Assembly (NCBI RefSeq): GCF_000373585.1
Contig: NZ_KB891879.1
Span: 1-64,000 of the forward strand
Length of the DNA stretch: 64,000 nt
Direction of reading: 5' to 3'
Origin: Streptomyces sp. MspMP-M5
GTDB taxonomy: Bacteria > Actinomycetota > Actinomycetes > Streptomycetales > Streptomycetaceae
Shown here: in pieces, positions 15,097 through 23,953 of the stretch
Layout: every line of letters begins with the position of its first letter
How positions within the stretch are numbered: position 1 is the first letter of the stretch
Made by a program: the position numbers and the translations under genes
Notes under the pieces: model-generated
What the model was told of the DNA's origin: nothing
The model's database searches: none
Seen by the model: only the letters and a program-made list of their open reading frames with translations

Positions 15097-17541
15097 GTGA
15101 CGGCAGCCACTGAGCCCATCGGAACCCTCGGGTCCATCGAAGCGCGGATCGCCGACGAGCTCGGCGTCAGGGAGCGGCAGGTGAAGGCTGCTGTCGAACT
15201 GCTCGACGGCGGCTCGACCGTCCCGTTCATCGCGCGCTACCGCAAGGAAGCGACCGAGTTGCTCGACGACGCGCAGCTGCGCTCCCTGGAGGAGCGGCTG
15301 CGCTATCTGCGGGAGCTGGAGGAGCGGCGGGCCGCCGTCCTGGAGTCCGTGCGGTCGCAGGGCAAGCTGGACGCCGCGCTGGAGGCGCAGATCCGCGGTG
15401 CCGAGTCCAAGGCCCGGCTGGAGGACATCTATCTGCCGTTCAAGCCGAAGCGGCGCACCAAGGCGCAGATCGCCCGGGAGGCGGGGCTGGAGCCGCTGGC
15501 CGACGGGCTGCTCGACGACCCGTCGGTGGAACCGTCCGCGGCCGCCGCGGCGTTCGTCGACGCGGACAAGGGCGTCGCCGATCCGGCCGCGGCCCTGGAG
15601 GGCGCGCGGGCCATCCTCACCGAGCGGTTCAGCGAGGACGCGGACCTGATCGGCGAGCTGCGCGAGCGGATGTGGTCGCGCGGCCGGGTCGCGGCGAAGG
15701 TGCGCGCCGGCAAGGAGGAGGAAGGCGCCAAGTTCGCCGACTACTTCGACTTCGCCGAGCCGTTCACCGAGCTGCCCTCGCACCGGGTGCTGGCGATGCT
15801 GCGCGGTGAGAAGGAGGACGTCCTCGACCTCACCCTGGAGCCGGAGGACCCGGCGGAGGCGGGCGAGGGGCCCAGCGCGTACGAGCGGTCCATCGCGCAC
15901 CGCTTCGGGATCGCCGACCGGGGCCGGCCGGCCGACAAGTGGCTGCAGGACACGGTCCGTTGGGCCTGGCGCACGCGCGTGCAGGTGCACCTCGGGATCG
16001 ATCTGCGACTGCGGCTGCGGCAGGCCGCCGAGGACGAGGCGGTCCGGGTCTTCGCCGCGAACCTGCGCGATCTGCTGCTGGCGGCGCCCGCCGGGACGCG
16101 CGCCACGATGGGCCTGGACCCCGGTTTCCGTACGGGCGTGAAGGTCGCCGTGGTGGACGCGACCGGCAAGGTGGCGGCGACCGAGACGATCTACCCGCAT
16201 GTGCCGCAGCAGAAGTGGGACGCGGCGCTGGCCACCCTGGCGCGGCTGGCGCGCGAGCACGGCGTCGAGCTGATCGCGATCGGCAACGGCACCGCCTCCC
16301 GGGAGACCGACAAGCTCGCCGCCGAACTCATCGCCGCACAGCCGGAGTTGAAGCTGACGAAGGTGATGGTGTCCGAGGCCGGTGCCTCGGTGTACTCCGC
16401 CTCCGCGTTCGCCTCCCAGGAGCTGCCGGACCTGGACGTGTCGCTGCGCGGCGCGGTGTCCATCGCGCGACGCCTGCAGGACCCGCTGGCCGAGCTGGTC
16501 AAGATCGACCCCAAGTCGATCGGCGTCGGCCAGTACCAGCACGACCTGGCCGAGACCAAGCTGTCGCGGTCGCTGGACGCGGTGGTCGAGGACTGTGTGA
16601 ACGGTGTCGGTGTGGACGTCAACACCGCCTCCGCGCCGCTGCTCGCCCGGGTCTCCGGCATCAGCTCGGGCCTGGCCGAGAACATCGTCGCCCACCGGGA
16701 CGGCAACGGCCCGTTCCGCTCGCGCAAGGCCCTCAAGGACGTGCCGCGGCTGGGCCCCAAGGCGTACGAGCAGTGCGCGGGCTTCCTGCGGATCCGGGAC
16801 GGTGACGACCCGCTGGACGCCTCCAGCGTGCACCCGGAGGCGTATCCGGTGGTGCGCCGGATCGTGCAGGCGGCCAAGAGCGAGGTCGCCGAACTGATCG
16901 GCAACACCGCGGTGCTGCGCGGTCTGCGGGCGGCGGACTTCGTCGACGACTCCTTCGGTCTGCCGACGGTCGGCGACATCCTCCAGGAGCTGGAGAAGCC
17001 GGGCCGCGACCCGCGGCCGGAGTTTCGGACCGCGACCTTCAAGGAGGGCGTGGAGAAGATCGGCGACCTGGCGCCGGGGATGCTCCTGGAGGGTGTGGTG
17101 ACCAACGTCGCCGCCTTCGGGGCGTTCGTGGACGTGGGCGTCCACCAGGACGGGCTGGTGCACGTCTCGGCGATGTCGAAGACCTTCGTCAAGGACCCGC
17201 GGGACGTGGTCAAGCCCGGCGACATCGTGCGGGTCAAGGTGCTCGACGTGGACATCCCGCGGAAGCGGATCTCGCTGACCCTGCGGCTGGAGGACGAGCC
17301 GGGGAAGGCCGCGCCGGCCGGCGGCGGCGAGCGACGCGGTGGCGGTGAACGGCGCGGTGGTGAAGGACGCGGCGGCGAACGGCGCGGCGGCGGCCGGGGC
17401 GGTGCGCCGCGGCAGCGGCAGGGCGGCGGCCAGCGGGGCGGCGAGCGCCGTGGCGGCGGCCGGGACGCCGGGCCGGTCAACGACGCGATGGCGGACGCGC
17501 TGCGGCGGGCCGGGCTGCTGGACGGCAAGGGCGGCCGCTGA
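15097..17541 (+). CDS. tex: Tex family RNA-binding transcription accessory protein
   Basis: Protein of about 814 residues. Order of domains: N-terminal Tex helical region ([24 protein letters not shown]), YqgF-like domain ([16 protein letters not shown]), helix-hairpin-helix region ([16 protein letters not shown]), second HhH segment, and an S1 RNA-binding domain ([21 protein letters not shown]). The last 70 residues are an Arg/Gly-rich tail with repeated ERRGGG and RGG units, which is longer than in Escherichia coli Tex. The GTG at 15097 matches the usual family start; an ATG at 15055 would add 14 residues. Tex proteins bind nucleic acids and affect transcription and stress survival. The gene is monocistronic between two hairpins. 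Confidence 0.95.
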   Translation: MTAATEPIGTLGSIEARIADELGVRERQVKAAVELLDGGSTVPFIARYRKEATELLDDAQLRSLEERLRYLRELEERRAAVLESVRSQGKLDAALEAQIRGAESKARLEDIYLPFKPKRRTKAQIAREAGLEPLADGLLDDPSVEPSAAAAAFVDADKGVADPAAALEGARAILTERFSEDADLIGELRERMWSRGRVAAKVRAGKEEEGAKFADYFDFAEPFTELPSHRVLAMLRGEKEDVLDLTLEPEDPAEAGEGPSAYERSIAHRFGIADRGRPADKWLQDTVRWAWRTRVQVHLGIDLRLRLRQAAEDEAVRVFAANLRDLLLAAPAGTRATMGLDPGFRTGVKVAVVDATGKVAATETIYPHVPQQKWDAALATLARLAREHGVELIAIGNGTASRETDKLAAELIAAQPELKLTKVMVSEAGASVYSASAFASQELPDLDVSLRGAVSIARRLQDPLAELVKIDPKSIGVGQYQHDLAETKLSRSLDAVVEDCVNGVGVDVNTASAPLLARVSGISSGLAENIVAHRDGNGPFRSRKALKDVPRLGPKAYEQCAGFLRIRDGDDPLDASSVHPEAYPVVRRIVQAAKSEVAELIGNTAVLRGLRAADFVDDSFGLPTVGDILQELEKPGRDPRPEFRTATFKEGVEKIGDLAPGMLLEGVVTNVAAFGAFVDVGVHQDGLVHVSAMSKTFVKDPRDVVKPGDIVRVKVLDVDIPRKRISLTLRLEDEPGKAAPAGGGERRGGGERRGGEGRGGERRGGGRGGAPRQRQGGGQRGGERRGGGRDAGPVNDAMADALRRAGLLDGKGGR

Positions 17542-17612
17542 GCCTTCGCGGCCCCGACGGGCGGCGGCGGGACGGGAGTTCCGCCGCCGCCCGTCCGTCG
17601 TCTGCTGCTCAC

Positions 17613-17669
17613 TAGGGCGCTTCTGACGGATCTCCGTGGACGCCACGGAGATCCGTCAGAGGCGCCCTA
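17613..17669. terminator. Very long near-perfect palindrome between tex and the chloramphenicol exporter gene
   Basis: Two 27-base arms beginning TAGGGCGC, separated by only three bases (ACG), pair throughout with one T:G wobble. It lies about 70 bases after the tex stop. It could be a bidirectional terminator, but the arms are much longer than a normal terminator and no T-run follows, so a dispersed palindromic element is also possible. Confidence 0.7.
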
Positions 17670-17712
17670 ATTGCGTGGACGGCTGCCGGGCCGGGCGGTT
17701 AGCCTGCGGATC

Positions 17713-17742
17713 ATGTCCAGCCCCGAGTCCTCAAGACGCTAG
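17713..17742 (+). CDS. Nine-residue leader peptide of the exporter attenuator
   Basis: A short open frame reads MSSPESSRR and stops at TAG, whose last base opens the first pairing segment. A TAGCCT -10-like element at 17700-17705 ends seven bases before the ATG, so this leader may be translated from a leaderless mRNA. Ribosome stalling here by chloramphenicol would free the second segment and change the downstream fold. Leader-peptide control has, as I recall, been proposed for Streptomyces cmlR-type genes. Confidence 0.6.
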   Translation: MSSPESSRR

Positions 17743-17789
17743 CCACCGGGCGTCGTCCGGTGGCCGTTCGTCGTTCTCCGCCACCGGAC
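17742..17789 (+). promoter_or_regulatory. Three-segment attenuator with mutually exclusive hairpins
   Basis: Segment 1 (GCCACCGG, 17742-17749), segment 2 (GTCCGGTGGC, 17755-17764) and segment 3 (GCCACCGGAC, 17780-17789). Segment 1 pairs with the last eight bases of segment 2. Segment 2 pairs perfectly over ten bases with segment 3. Segment 1 begins inside the leader stop codon, so a ribosome at the end of the leader would block 1:2 and favour 2:3. Confidence 0.65.
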
Positions 17790-17815
17790 CGCCTCATCGG
17801 GCAGGTCTTGTCATC

Positions 17816-17842
17816 GCGGTAGCCGGGGCTGCCGCTTCCTTT
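17816..17842 (+). terminator. Possible attenuator terminator before the exporter gene
   Basis: An 8-bp stem (GCGGTAGC / GCTGCCGC, one G:T pair) with loop CGGG is followed by TTCCTTT, one of the few T-rich stretches in the region. It lies between the leader and the exporter start, where an attenuator terminator would act. How it links to the 2:3 pairing is not resolved from sequence. Confidence 0.4.
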
Positions 17843-17929
17843 CACCGGCCGTACCGACGCGCCGTCGGCTCCACCGACGCCGCCCGTCGGCATCCCGTGC
17901 CGGACCCATGTGGTTGCGGAGACTTCTCT

Positions 17930-19138
17930 ATGCCATTCGCTTCTGTGCCATTGGCTCTCTACATGCTCGCGCTGGCGGTGTTCGCACAGGGCACGTCGGA
18001 GTTCATGCTGTCCGGGCTGATCCCGGACATCGCCGCCGATCTCCAGGTGTCCATACCGGCCGCCGGGGCGCTGACCTCGGCGTTCGCGGCCGGGATGATC
18101 GTCGGGGCGCCGCTTATGGCGCTGCTGAGCCGGCGCTGGCCGCGGCGGCGCGCCCTGCTGGTCTTCCTGGTCGCCTTTCTGCTGGTGCACGTCCTGGGCG
18201 CGGTGACCACCAGCTTTGCGGTACTGCTGGCGACCCGGGTGGTGGCGGCGCTGGCCAACGCCGGGTTCCTGGCGGTGGCGCTGGCGACCGCGGCGGCGAT
18301 GGCCCCGCCGGACGCCAAGGGCCGGGCCACCTCGATCCTGTTGGGCGGTACGACGCTGGCCTGTATCGCGGGCGTCCCGGCCGGTGCCGTGCTGGGGCAG
18401 GAGTGGGGCTGGCGTGCGGCGTTCTGGGCGGTGGCCGCGGTGTCGCTGCCGGCCGTGGTCGCCGTCGTGGTGTCGGTGCCGGGCGGTCCGGCCGGGTCCG
18501 GGGCGGGTGCGCGCGGTGAGCTGCGGGCGCTGCGCCGTCCGCGGCTGCTGGTGACGCTGCTGCTGGGGGCGCTGGTCAACGGCGCCACGTTCTGCACCTT
18601 CACCTATCTCGCGCCGCTGGTCACCGGCGTCACCGGCTTCGGTGCGGGCGGGGTGCCGGTGGTGCTGGCGCTGTTCGGGCTGGGCTCGTTCGCCGGTGTC
18701 ACGGCCGGCGGGCGGCTGGCCGACCGGCGGCCCCGGGCGGTGCTCGCCGTCGGGGGCGGGGCGCTGCTCGTGGGCTGGGTGGTGTTCGCGCTGACGGCCG
18801 GGAACGCGGTGGCCGCCGTCGTACTGGTCCTCGTCCAGGGGACGCTGTCGTTCGCGGTCGGCTCCACGCTGATCGCGCAGGTGCTCTACGCGGCGGTCGA
18901 AGCGCCCACGCTGGGCGGGGGTTTCGCGACCGCCGCGCTCAACGTGGGCGCCGCGACCGGGCCTTGGTGGGGCGGGGTCGCCCTCGCCGCGGGCTTCGGC
19001 TACCGCGCGCCGCTGTGGGTCAGCGCCCTGCTGGTGGCCGTGGCGCTGGCGCTCGGCGGGGCGGCGGAGGGCGTACGGCTGCGGAGGCGTCAGCGGGCGG
19101 CCGGCGACGCCGGGAAGGTGCCGGCGCCCGCTCCGTGA
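17930..19138 (+). CDS. cmlR: Cmx/CmlR-type chloramphenicol efflux MFS transporter
   Basis: Twelve-helix MFS drug:H+ antiporter of 402 residues. The N-terminal stretch LALAVFAQGTSEFMLSGLIP and the later ATRVVAALANAGFLAVALA and GVPAGAVLGQEWGWRAAFW segments match the CmlR/Cmx chloramphenicol exporter family closely. It should pump chloramphenicol-like amphenicols out across the membrane. The ATG at 17930 follows GCGGAGA at a normal distance; earlier in-frame codons belong to the untranslated leader. Expression is probably controlled by the leader-peptide attenuator at 17713-17842. A strong hairpin follows. Symbol given by family resemblance, not by a database match. Confidence 0.88.
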   Translation: MPFASVPLALYMLALAVFAQGTSEFMLSGLIPDIAADLQVSIPAAGALTSAFAAGMIVGAPLMALLSRRWPRRRALLVFLVAFLLVHVLGAVTTSFAVLLATRVVAALANAGFLAVALATAAAMAPPDAKGRATSILLGGTTLACIAGVPAGAVLGQEWGWRAAFWAVAAVSLPAVVAVVVSVPGGPAGSGAGARGELRALRRPRLLVTLLLGALVNGATFCTFTYLAPLVTGVTGFGAGGVPVVLALFGLGSFAGVTAGGRLADRRPRAVLAVGGGALLVGWVVFALTAGNAVAAVVLVLVQGTLSFAVGSTLIAQVLYAAVEAPTLGGGFATAALNVGAATGPWWGGVALAAGFGYRAPLWVSALLVAVALALGGAAEGVRLRRRQRAAGDAGKVPAPAP

Positions 19139-19149
19139 CGCGCGGGAAC

Positions 19150-19187
19150 CGGGGCCCTGGCCGCGCGGCTCCGCGGCCGGGGCCCCG
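19150..19187. terminator. Bidirectional hairpin terminator
   Basis: A 16-bp stem (starting CGGGGCCC, one T:G pair) with a six-base loop fills the 52-base gap between the exporter stop at 19138 and the convergent FUSC gene stop at 19191. Confidence 0.75.
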
Positions 19188-19190
19188 TGG

Positions 19191-21146
19191 TCAGCGGGCG
19201 GCCGCGTAGCCGCGCAGTCGCTCCAGTTCGGCGGCGACGTCGGTGAGGGTGGCGCAGTCCGGGACCGGGCGCAGTTCCGGCTGCGGGGTGCCGGGCGGGC
19301 GGCGGCGGGGGTCCTCCAGGGCGTCGGCCATCGCCAGGAGCGCCTGGCAGAGCCGTGCGGCCTCGTCCGGGCCCGGGCGGTGGGCGCCGCGGTCGAGGCG
19401 GACGGCGCAGGCGGTGGCGGCGTCGACGATGCGTTCCGCGGCGGCGACCACGGTCGGCCAGTCGGTGCCGGGGTCGCGGCCGGGGCGGAACTCCGCGGCG
19501 GCGGTCTCCGCGGCGGCCCGGGCCTGGGCCAGCGTCCGGTAGGCGTCCCGGCGCAGCGCCAGCCGGCGGGCGGCGACGGCACCGGTTCCGGCCGGGTCGG
19601 CGGCGGGCCGGGGCGCAAGGACGTGGTGCAGAAAGCGCTCGGTGCTCCGCAGCGCCTCCGTGACCCGCGGGCCGACCCGGCGGCGCGGGTCGGCCAGCCG
19701 TGGCAGATGCCCGACGACGAGCACGATGGCGCAGGCGAGGGAGGTGTCGACGAGTCGCTCGCCGGCGGCCTCGGGGGCGCCTCCGACGTAGACGAAGGAC
19801 AGCACCATCACGGTGATCGCGCTGGTCTGGAGGGCGAAGTGCCGGGTGGCGAACGGCAGGAGTGCGCCGCCCGCACCGGCGAACACCGCGGGCCACCAGC
19901 TCCCGGACAGCAGTGCCGCGGCCGCCGCGAAGACCAGGACACCGGCCGCGGTGCCGGCGAAGCGGTTGACCGTACGGGAGAACAGCGGGCCCAGGTCGGG
20001 CTTGACGAGGAACGTGACGGTCGCCGGGAGCCAGTACCAGTGGTCGGCGCGCAGCAGCAGGGCCACCGCCGCGCTGGCGCCGATGCAGAGGGCGACCCGC
20101 AGCCCGTAGTCCCGGGCGGCCGGGCCGAGCGCCCCGCGGGTCCCCGTCGGCCGGGCGGGCGGGGTGCGCTCGCCGGTCTCCGGCAGCGGCCGTTCGCGGG
20201 CGAAGGCGACCGCGGCGTCCAGCAGGGCGTGGTCGAAGGCACCGCGGGCGGCGGAGCTGTTCTCCGGGGCGGAGAGCCGGCCCGGCGGCTGTCCGGTGCG
20301 CAGCGCCCGGGCGAACCGACGAGGGCTCGCGGCGACCCGCGGCGGCAGCGGCCGGGCCTCCCACAGGAGGGCGACGCTGGCCTCGCAGAGCGCGGTGGCC
20401 GCGGCGAACCGCTCGGCGAGCAGCAGTTCCTCGGGACGGGCCGGCCGGCGCAGCAGGCGGCTGGTGAGCCGGCGCAGCCGCAGTGCCTCGTCGGCGCGGT
20501 CCAGGGCGGCGGTGAGCCGGCGCCGGGCGGGCTCCGCGCCCGGCCCACCGACCGCCGCCAGCGCATCGGCGAGCGCGTCGAAGACCGTGGCGACGACCGC
20601 CCGTTCCCCGCTGAGCGGGCCGCCCGCCGGGCGCGGGGAGCGCAGCGCGAGCCGCAGCAGGAGCAGCCACAGGCAGCCGGCGAGGACGTAGAGGGCCTTG
20701 GTCCAGGGCGCGCCGGGCAGCGGCATGCCGGCGCCGAGGACGGTGGCGGCCAGCATCTGCATCCCGGCGGTGGAGCGCACCGGGCCGGCCACGCTGCCCG
20801 CGCCGGAGACGAAGCCGACCGCGCAGAGCGCCGGCACCGTCCACCAGCCCGCGTCGGCGGCCCGCAGGGAGGCGCCGACCAGCATCCCGAACGCGGTGGC
20901 CAGCGCCGGCAGGCCGATGTGGACGATGCCGGTGCGCCGGGTGCCGGGGCGGTCGTTGACGCCCGCCAGCATCGAGCCGAGGGCGGCGAGCACTCCGGCG
21001 GCCGGACGCCCGGCGGCGATCCCCACGGCCAGCAGCGGTCCCGCGCACAGCGCGCCGCGGGCCACCGCGGCCCAGGGCACGGGCAGCCGCTGCCAGCGGA
21101 AGGGGTGGGCGAGCCAGGCGGGCACGGCGCGCCGGTGGCGGGGCAT
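19191..21146 (-). CDS. FUSC family membrane protein (aromatic-acid exporter-like)
   Basis: Membrane protein of about 651 residues with two blocks of hydrophobic helices. The N-terminal block spans roughly residues 25-165 and the second, FUSC_2-like block roughly 345-490. Soluble Arg/Ala-rich helical segments lie between and after them. The duplicated layout resembles YccS/AaeB-type putative efflux proteins. The ATG at 21146 follows GAGGAGA. No substrate or partner membrane-fusion protein gene is adjacent; such partners are not expected in Gram-positive bacteria. A second, independent FUSC protein is encoded at 54753. Confidence 0.82.
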   Translation of the reverse strand: MPRHRRAVPAWLAHPFRWQRLPVPWAAVARGALCAGPLLAVGIAAGRPAAGVLAALGSMLAGVNDRPGTRRTGIVHIGLPALATAFGMLVGASLRAADAGWWTVPALCAVGFVSGAGSVAGPVRSTAGMQMLAATVLGAGMPLPGAPWTKALYVLAGCLWLLLLRLALRSPRPAGGPLSGERAVVATVFDALADALAAVGGPGAEPARRRLTAALDRADEALRLRRLTSRLLRRPARPEELLLAERFAAATALCEASVALLWEARPLPPRVAASPRRFARALRTGQPPGRLSAPENSSAARGAFDHALLDAAVAFARERPLPETGERTPPARPTGTRGALGPAARDYGLRVALCIGASAAVALLLRADHWYWLPATVTFLVKPDLGPLFSRTVNRFAGTAAGVLVFAAAAALLSGSWWPAVFAGAGGALLPFATRHFALQTSAITVMVLSFVYVGGAPEAAGERLVDTSLACAIVLVVGHLPRLADPRRRVGPRVTEALRSTERFLHHVLAPRPAADPAGTGAVAARRLALRRDAYRTLAQARAAAETAAAEFRPGRDPGTDWPTVVAAAERIVDAATACAVRLDRGAHRPGPDEAARLCQALLAMADALEDPRRRPPGTPQPELRPVPDCATLTDVAAELERLRGYAAAR

Positions 21147-21335
21147 GGGTCTCCTCGGCGATGGCAGGGGCACGGAATACGGGGCGCGCGGCGCGGGGTC
21201 GCGCGGGCGGATCCGAGGGGCGTCATCGGCCGACGGTGCCGGGGCCCGGTGGTGGCGCGGCGCGAGCCGGTCCACCGGGGCCCTACCAGCCTAAGGTCCG
21301 GTTCTGTCCGGCCCGCTGCCGGAGGGTTACGCGCG

Positions 21336-21364
21336 GATCACAGGTGGAGAAGATCACAGGCGGA
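21336..21364. repeat. Direct repeat in the promoter region of the D-amino-acid oxidase gene
   Basis: GATCACAGGTGGA (21336-21348) and GATCACAGGCGGA (21352-21364) are 13-base direct repeats with one difference and a 16-base period. They lie 34 bases upstream of the oxidase ATG in the 250-base divergent region shared with the FUSC gene. They may be a regulator-binding site. Confidence 0.45.
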
Positions 21365-21397
21365 CCATCGGATCCGGGAGCAGGGGAGGCTGCGGAG

Positions 21398-22453
21398 ATG
21401 ACGAACGAGCGGTCGGGGGAAACGGGCGGCCCGGCGGCCCCGGAGTCGGCACCACCGGAGGTATGCGTGGTCGGCGCCGGGGTGATCGGCCTGACCTCGG
21501 CGATCGTGCTCGCCGAGGCCGGGTACGCGGTGCGGGTGGTCGCCCGGGAGGCCGCCGGTGCGACGACCTCGGCGGTCGCCGGCGGCCTGTGCTGGCCGTA
21601 CCGGATCCGGCCGTACGACGACGCGGTCCGGTGGTCGCTGCGCTCCCTGGAGGTGCTCACCGCCCTCGCCGGTCGGCCGGCGGAGACCGGGGCGCGGCTG
21701 GTGACGGGCACCATGGCGGACGGGCCGGGGGCGTCCGGCGCTGACGCGCTGCCCGCCGACGGGCTCGGCGCCTGGTACGCGGCGGTCCCGGGGCTGCGGC
21801 GGGCCCGCGCCGGGGAGCTCCCGCCGGGCTGCGCCGCGGGCTGGCGGGCCCGGACCCCGCTGGTGGAGATGCCGGTGCACCTGCGCTATCTGGAGCGGCG
21901 GCTGGCGGCGGCCGGCGGGACGGTGGTGGCGCGCCCGGTGGCGTCGCTGGCGGAGGCGGCCGACGGCGTCCGGGCGGTGGTGAACTGCTCCGGGCTCGGC
22001 ACCCGCGAGCTGGTCCCCGATCCCGCGGTCCATCCCGTCCAGGGGCAGTTGGTGATCGTCGAGAACCCGGGCGTCGAGGAGTGGTTCACCGCCGCCGACG
22101 AGGGCGCGGCGGACGCGGCGGACTCGACGTATCTCCTGCCGCAGCCGTTCGGGCTGGTCCTGGGCGGGACGGCGCGGGTGGGGGCCTGGTCGCGGGAGCC
22201 CGATCCGGCGGTGGCGGAGGCGATCGTGGCGCGCTGCGCCCGGTTCTTCCCTCGGGTGGCGCGGGCCCGGGTGCTGGCGCACCGGGTGGGCCTGCGCCCG
22301 GCCCGCCCGGCGGTGCGGCTCACGGCAGAGCGCCTGCCGGACGGGACGGTCTGCGTGCACAACTACGGCCACGGGGGCGCCGGGGTGACCGTCTCCTGGG
22401 GGTGCGCGGACGAGGTCCTGCGACTGGTGCGGGACGGGCTCGCGCCGTCCTGA
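21398..22453 (+). CDS. FAD-dependent D-amino-acid oxidase family protein
   Basis: Flavoprotein of about 351 residues in the DAO/DADO family that oxidises D-amino acids to keto acids, ammonia and hydrogen peroxide. The FAD-binding fold begins VCVVGAGVIGLTSAIVLAEAGY. A second conserved block is AGGLCWPYRI, and the C-terminal DAO signature is HNYGHGGAGVTVSWG. There is no signal peptide or peroxisomal-type tail, so the protein is cytoplasmic. The ATG at 21398 has GGGAGG about ten bases upstream. The gene is divergent from the FUSC gene and converges with the M14 peptidase gene. Confidence 0.92.
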   Translation: MTNERSGETGGPAAPESAPPEVCVVGAGVIGLTSAIVLAEAGYAVRVVAREAAGATTSAVAGGLCWPYRIRPYDDAVRWSLRSLEVLTALAGRPAETGARLVTGTMADGPGASGADALPADGLGAWYAAVPGLRRARAGELPPGCAAGWRARTPLVEMPVHLRYLERRLAAAGGTVVARPVASLAEAADGVRAVVNCSGLGTRELVPDPAVHPVQGQLVIVENPGVEEWFTAADEGAADAADSTYLLPQPFGLVLGGTARVGAWSREPDPAVAEAIVARCARFFPRVARARVLAHRVGLRPARPAVRLTAERLPDGTVCVHNYGHGGAGVTVSWGCADEVLRLVRDGLAPS

Positions 22454-22532
22454 TCGCCTCGGGGGCGCGGTGGCGGCGAACCTGGGGTCCTCCACGGATA
22501 CCCGTCAGCAGCGCCCTCGCCGACCCGCCCGT

Positions 22533-23876
22533 TCACCCGTCGTCCCGCCCCTCCACCGGTGTGCCGGCCACGACGGGATGGTCGGCCCGCGCGTCCAGCA
22601 GGAGCGGGATCAGGGCGCGCAGCGGCTGGCGGAGCGGGACGGTGGCGCCGCCGTCGGGGTCCCGCCGCCAGTGCACGCCGTGCGCGGCCAGTACGGCTTC
22701 GGCGCGGGCGAACCGTGCCGGGTCGAGGCGGTAGGCGCGCGGTGGATGCGTCAAGACGCGGTCCGGGGCCGGGGGTTCGTTGTCGGCGCCGCCGAGGTAG
22801 ACGGGGCCGCGGTCGGCCAGGCCGGCCGTGCGGGCCACCGCGGTGGCCGCCTCGATGCGTCCGCGGTGCCGGACGAGGAAGGTGAACAGCCCTTTGAGGG
22901 CGGCGCGTTGGGAGGTCACACGGCGCCGGTTGTTCCGCGCCGGGTCGGCCTTCTCGGCTGCGGTGAGGGGGTCGACGCGGGTTTCCACGAGCAGCCCGAC
23001 GGAGCCCTTGATCCCGGCGGTGTTGCGCAGGATGCGCTCCTGGCCGTCGCCGGCGACCTGTTTGACGGGGGCGCCGGTGACGGGATCGGTCCAGATGCCG
23101 TAGACGCCGGTGCTGAAACCGGCCGCGCGGGCGGCGGGGGCGACGAAGTCCTCGGACAGAGCGGCCGATTCGCGGTGGACGGGGGCCGCGGTGTTGCGGT
23201 TGCGCGGCCACAGGGAGAGCAGGTCCTTGGTGTAGTACGGCGCCTTGGGGGTGTATTCGTGCAGGTCGTAGACGGTGTCGGGGTGGTGGTCGCGGAGCAC
23301 CGTGGCGATTGCGCGGGCCTCGGGGGTGGTCAGCGCCACATGGTCGCGGTTGATGTCGGTGCCGTCGGCGTTGCCGCGGCTGTCGGCGGCCCGGCCGTCG
23401 GGGTTGGCGGTGGGCACGACCAGGACGCCGGTGTGCGCCAGGAGGTTCCGGGTGGCCGGGTCCCTGGCGTAGGCGAGGTCGCGGACGGTGGTCAGGCAGG
23501 CTTCGCGGCCGGCGGGTTCGTCGCCGTGCTGGGAGCAGACCAGCAGCACGGAGTCGGCGCGCCGGCCGTCGGCGGGACGCCGGAGGGCGGGGGCGCCGAG
23601 GCGGACCAGGCGCAGCGGGCGGCCCTGTGCGGTGGTGCCGATCCGGTCGATGCGGACCGGGGTCGGGGCGCCGGGGGCCCGGGCGACGGCCGCCAGGAAC
23701 GCCGTCTCCTCGGCCTCGCTGGTCCAGCGGGCGCCGTGACTGGTCTCGAATCCCGTACGGGGCAAGGGAGTTGGGGTGGCCCGGGCGGGTGGGAACGGGT
23801 TGAAGGCGACGGTGAGGGCGGCGGCCAGGGTGCCGAGGGCGAGGCCGCGGGAGCGGAGTGAGCCGAGAGGTGCCAC
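22533..23876 (-). CDS. Secreted M14 family zinc carboxypeptidase
   Basis: Exported metallopeptidase of about 447 residues. A Sec-type signal (RSRGLALGTLAAALTVAF, then Ala-rich cleavage region) starts the protein. Zinc ligands are in SQHGDEPAGRE (HxxE) and in YDLHEYT, and the catalytic Glu is in LLVETRVDP. The extra C-terminal 110 residues are of unknown role. The GTG at 23876 follows GGAGG by seven bases and is the only start that gives a signal peptide directly. It lies downstream of the CocE gene on the same strand, with a hairpin between them, so partial cotranscription is possible. Confidence 0.9.
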   Translation of the reverse strand: MAPLGSLRSRGLALGTLAAALTVAFNPFPPARATPTPLPRTGFETSHGARWTSEAEETAFLAAVARAPGAPTPVRIDRIGTTAQGRPLRLVRLGAPALRRPADGRRADSVLLVCSQHGDEPAGREACLTTVRDLAYARDPATRNLLAHTGVLVVPTANPDGRAADSRGNADGTDINRDHVALTTPEARAIATVLRDHHPDTVYDLHEYTPKAPYYTKDLLSLWPRNRNTAAPVHRESAALSEDFVAPAARAAGFSTGVYGIWTDPVTGAPVKQVAGDGQERILRNTAGIKGSVGLLVETRVDPLTAAEKADPARNNRRRVTSQRAALKGLFTFLVRHRGRIEAATAVARTAGLADRGPVYLGGADNEPPAPDRVLTHPPRAYRLDPARFARAEAVLAAHGVHWRRDPDGGATVPLRQPLRALIPLLLDARADHPVVAGTPVEGRDDG

Positions 23877-23908
23877 GTGGTGCCTCCGGGGTCGGCAGCG
23901 AAGGTGGT

Positions 23909-23936
23909 GGGCCGCCCCGTGCGCGCGGGGCGGCCC
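23909..23936 (-). terminator. Hairpin between CocE-like and M14 peptidase genes
   Basis: A perfect 10-bp stem (GGGCCGCCCC and its complement) with an eight-base loop sits between the CocE-like stop at 23954 and the M14 GTG at 23876. It may terminate or attenuate transcription into the M14 gene. Confidence 0.55.
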
Positions 23937-23953
23937 TGGCCGGTCACTTCCGG

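Noticed and set aside
14998..17646. Very long open frame on the minus strand opposite tex
   Set aside because: It is the antisense shadow of a high-GC gene, is rich in Arg, Gly, His and Gln with no family resemblance, and the plus-strand Tex protein is unmistakable.
17713..17930. Riboswitch for the exporter gene
   Set aside because: The pairing pattern and short leader ORF fit ribosome-mediated attenuation better, and no known ligand-binding core is visible.
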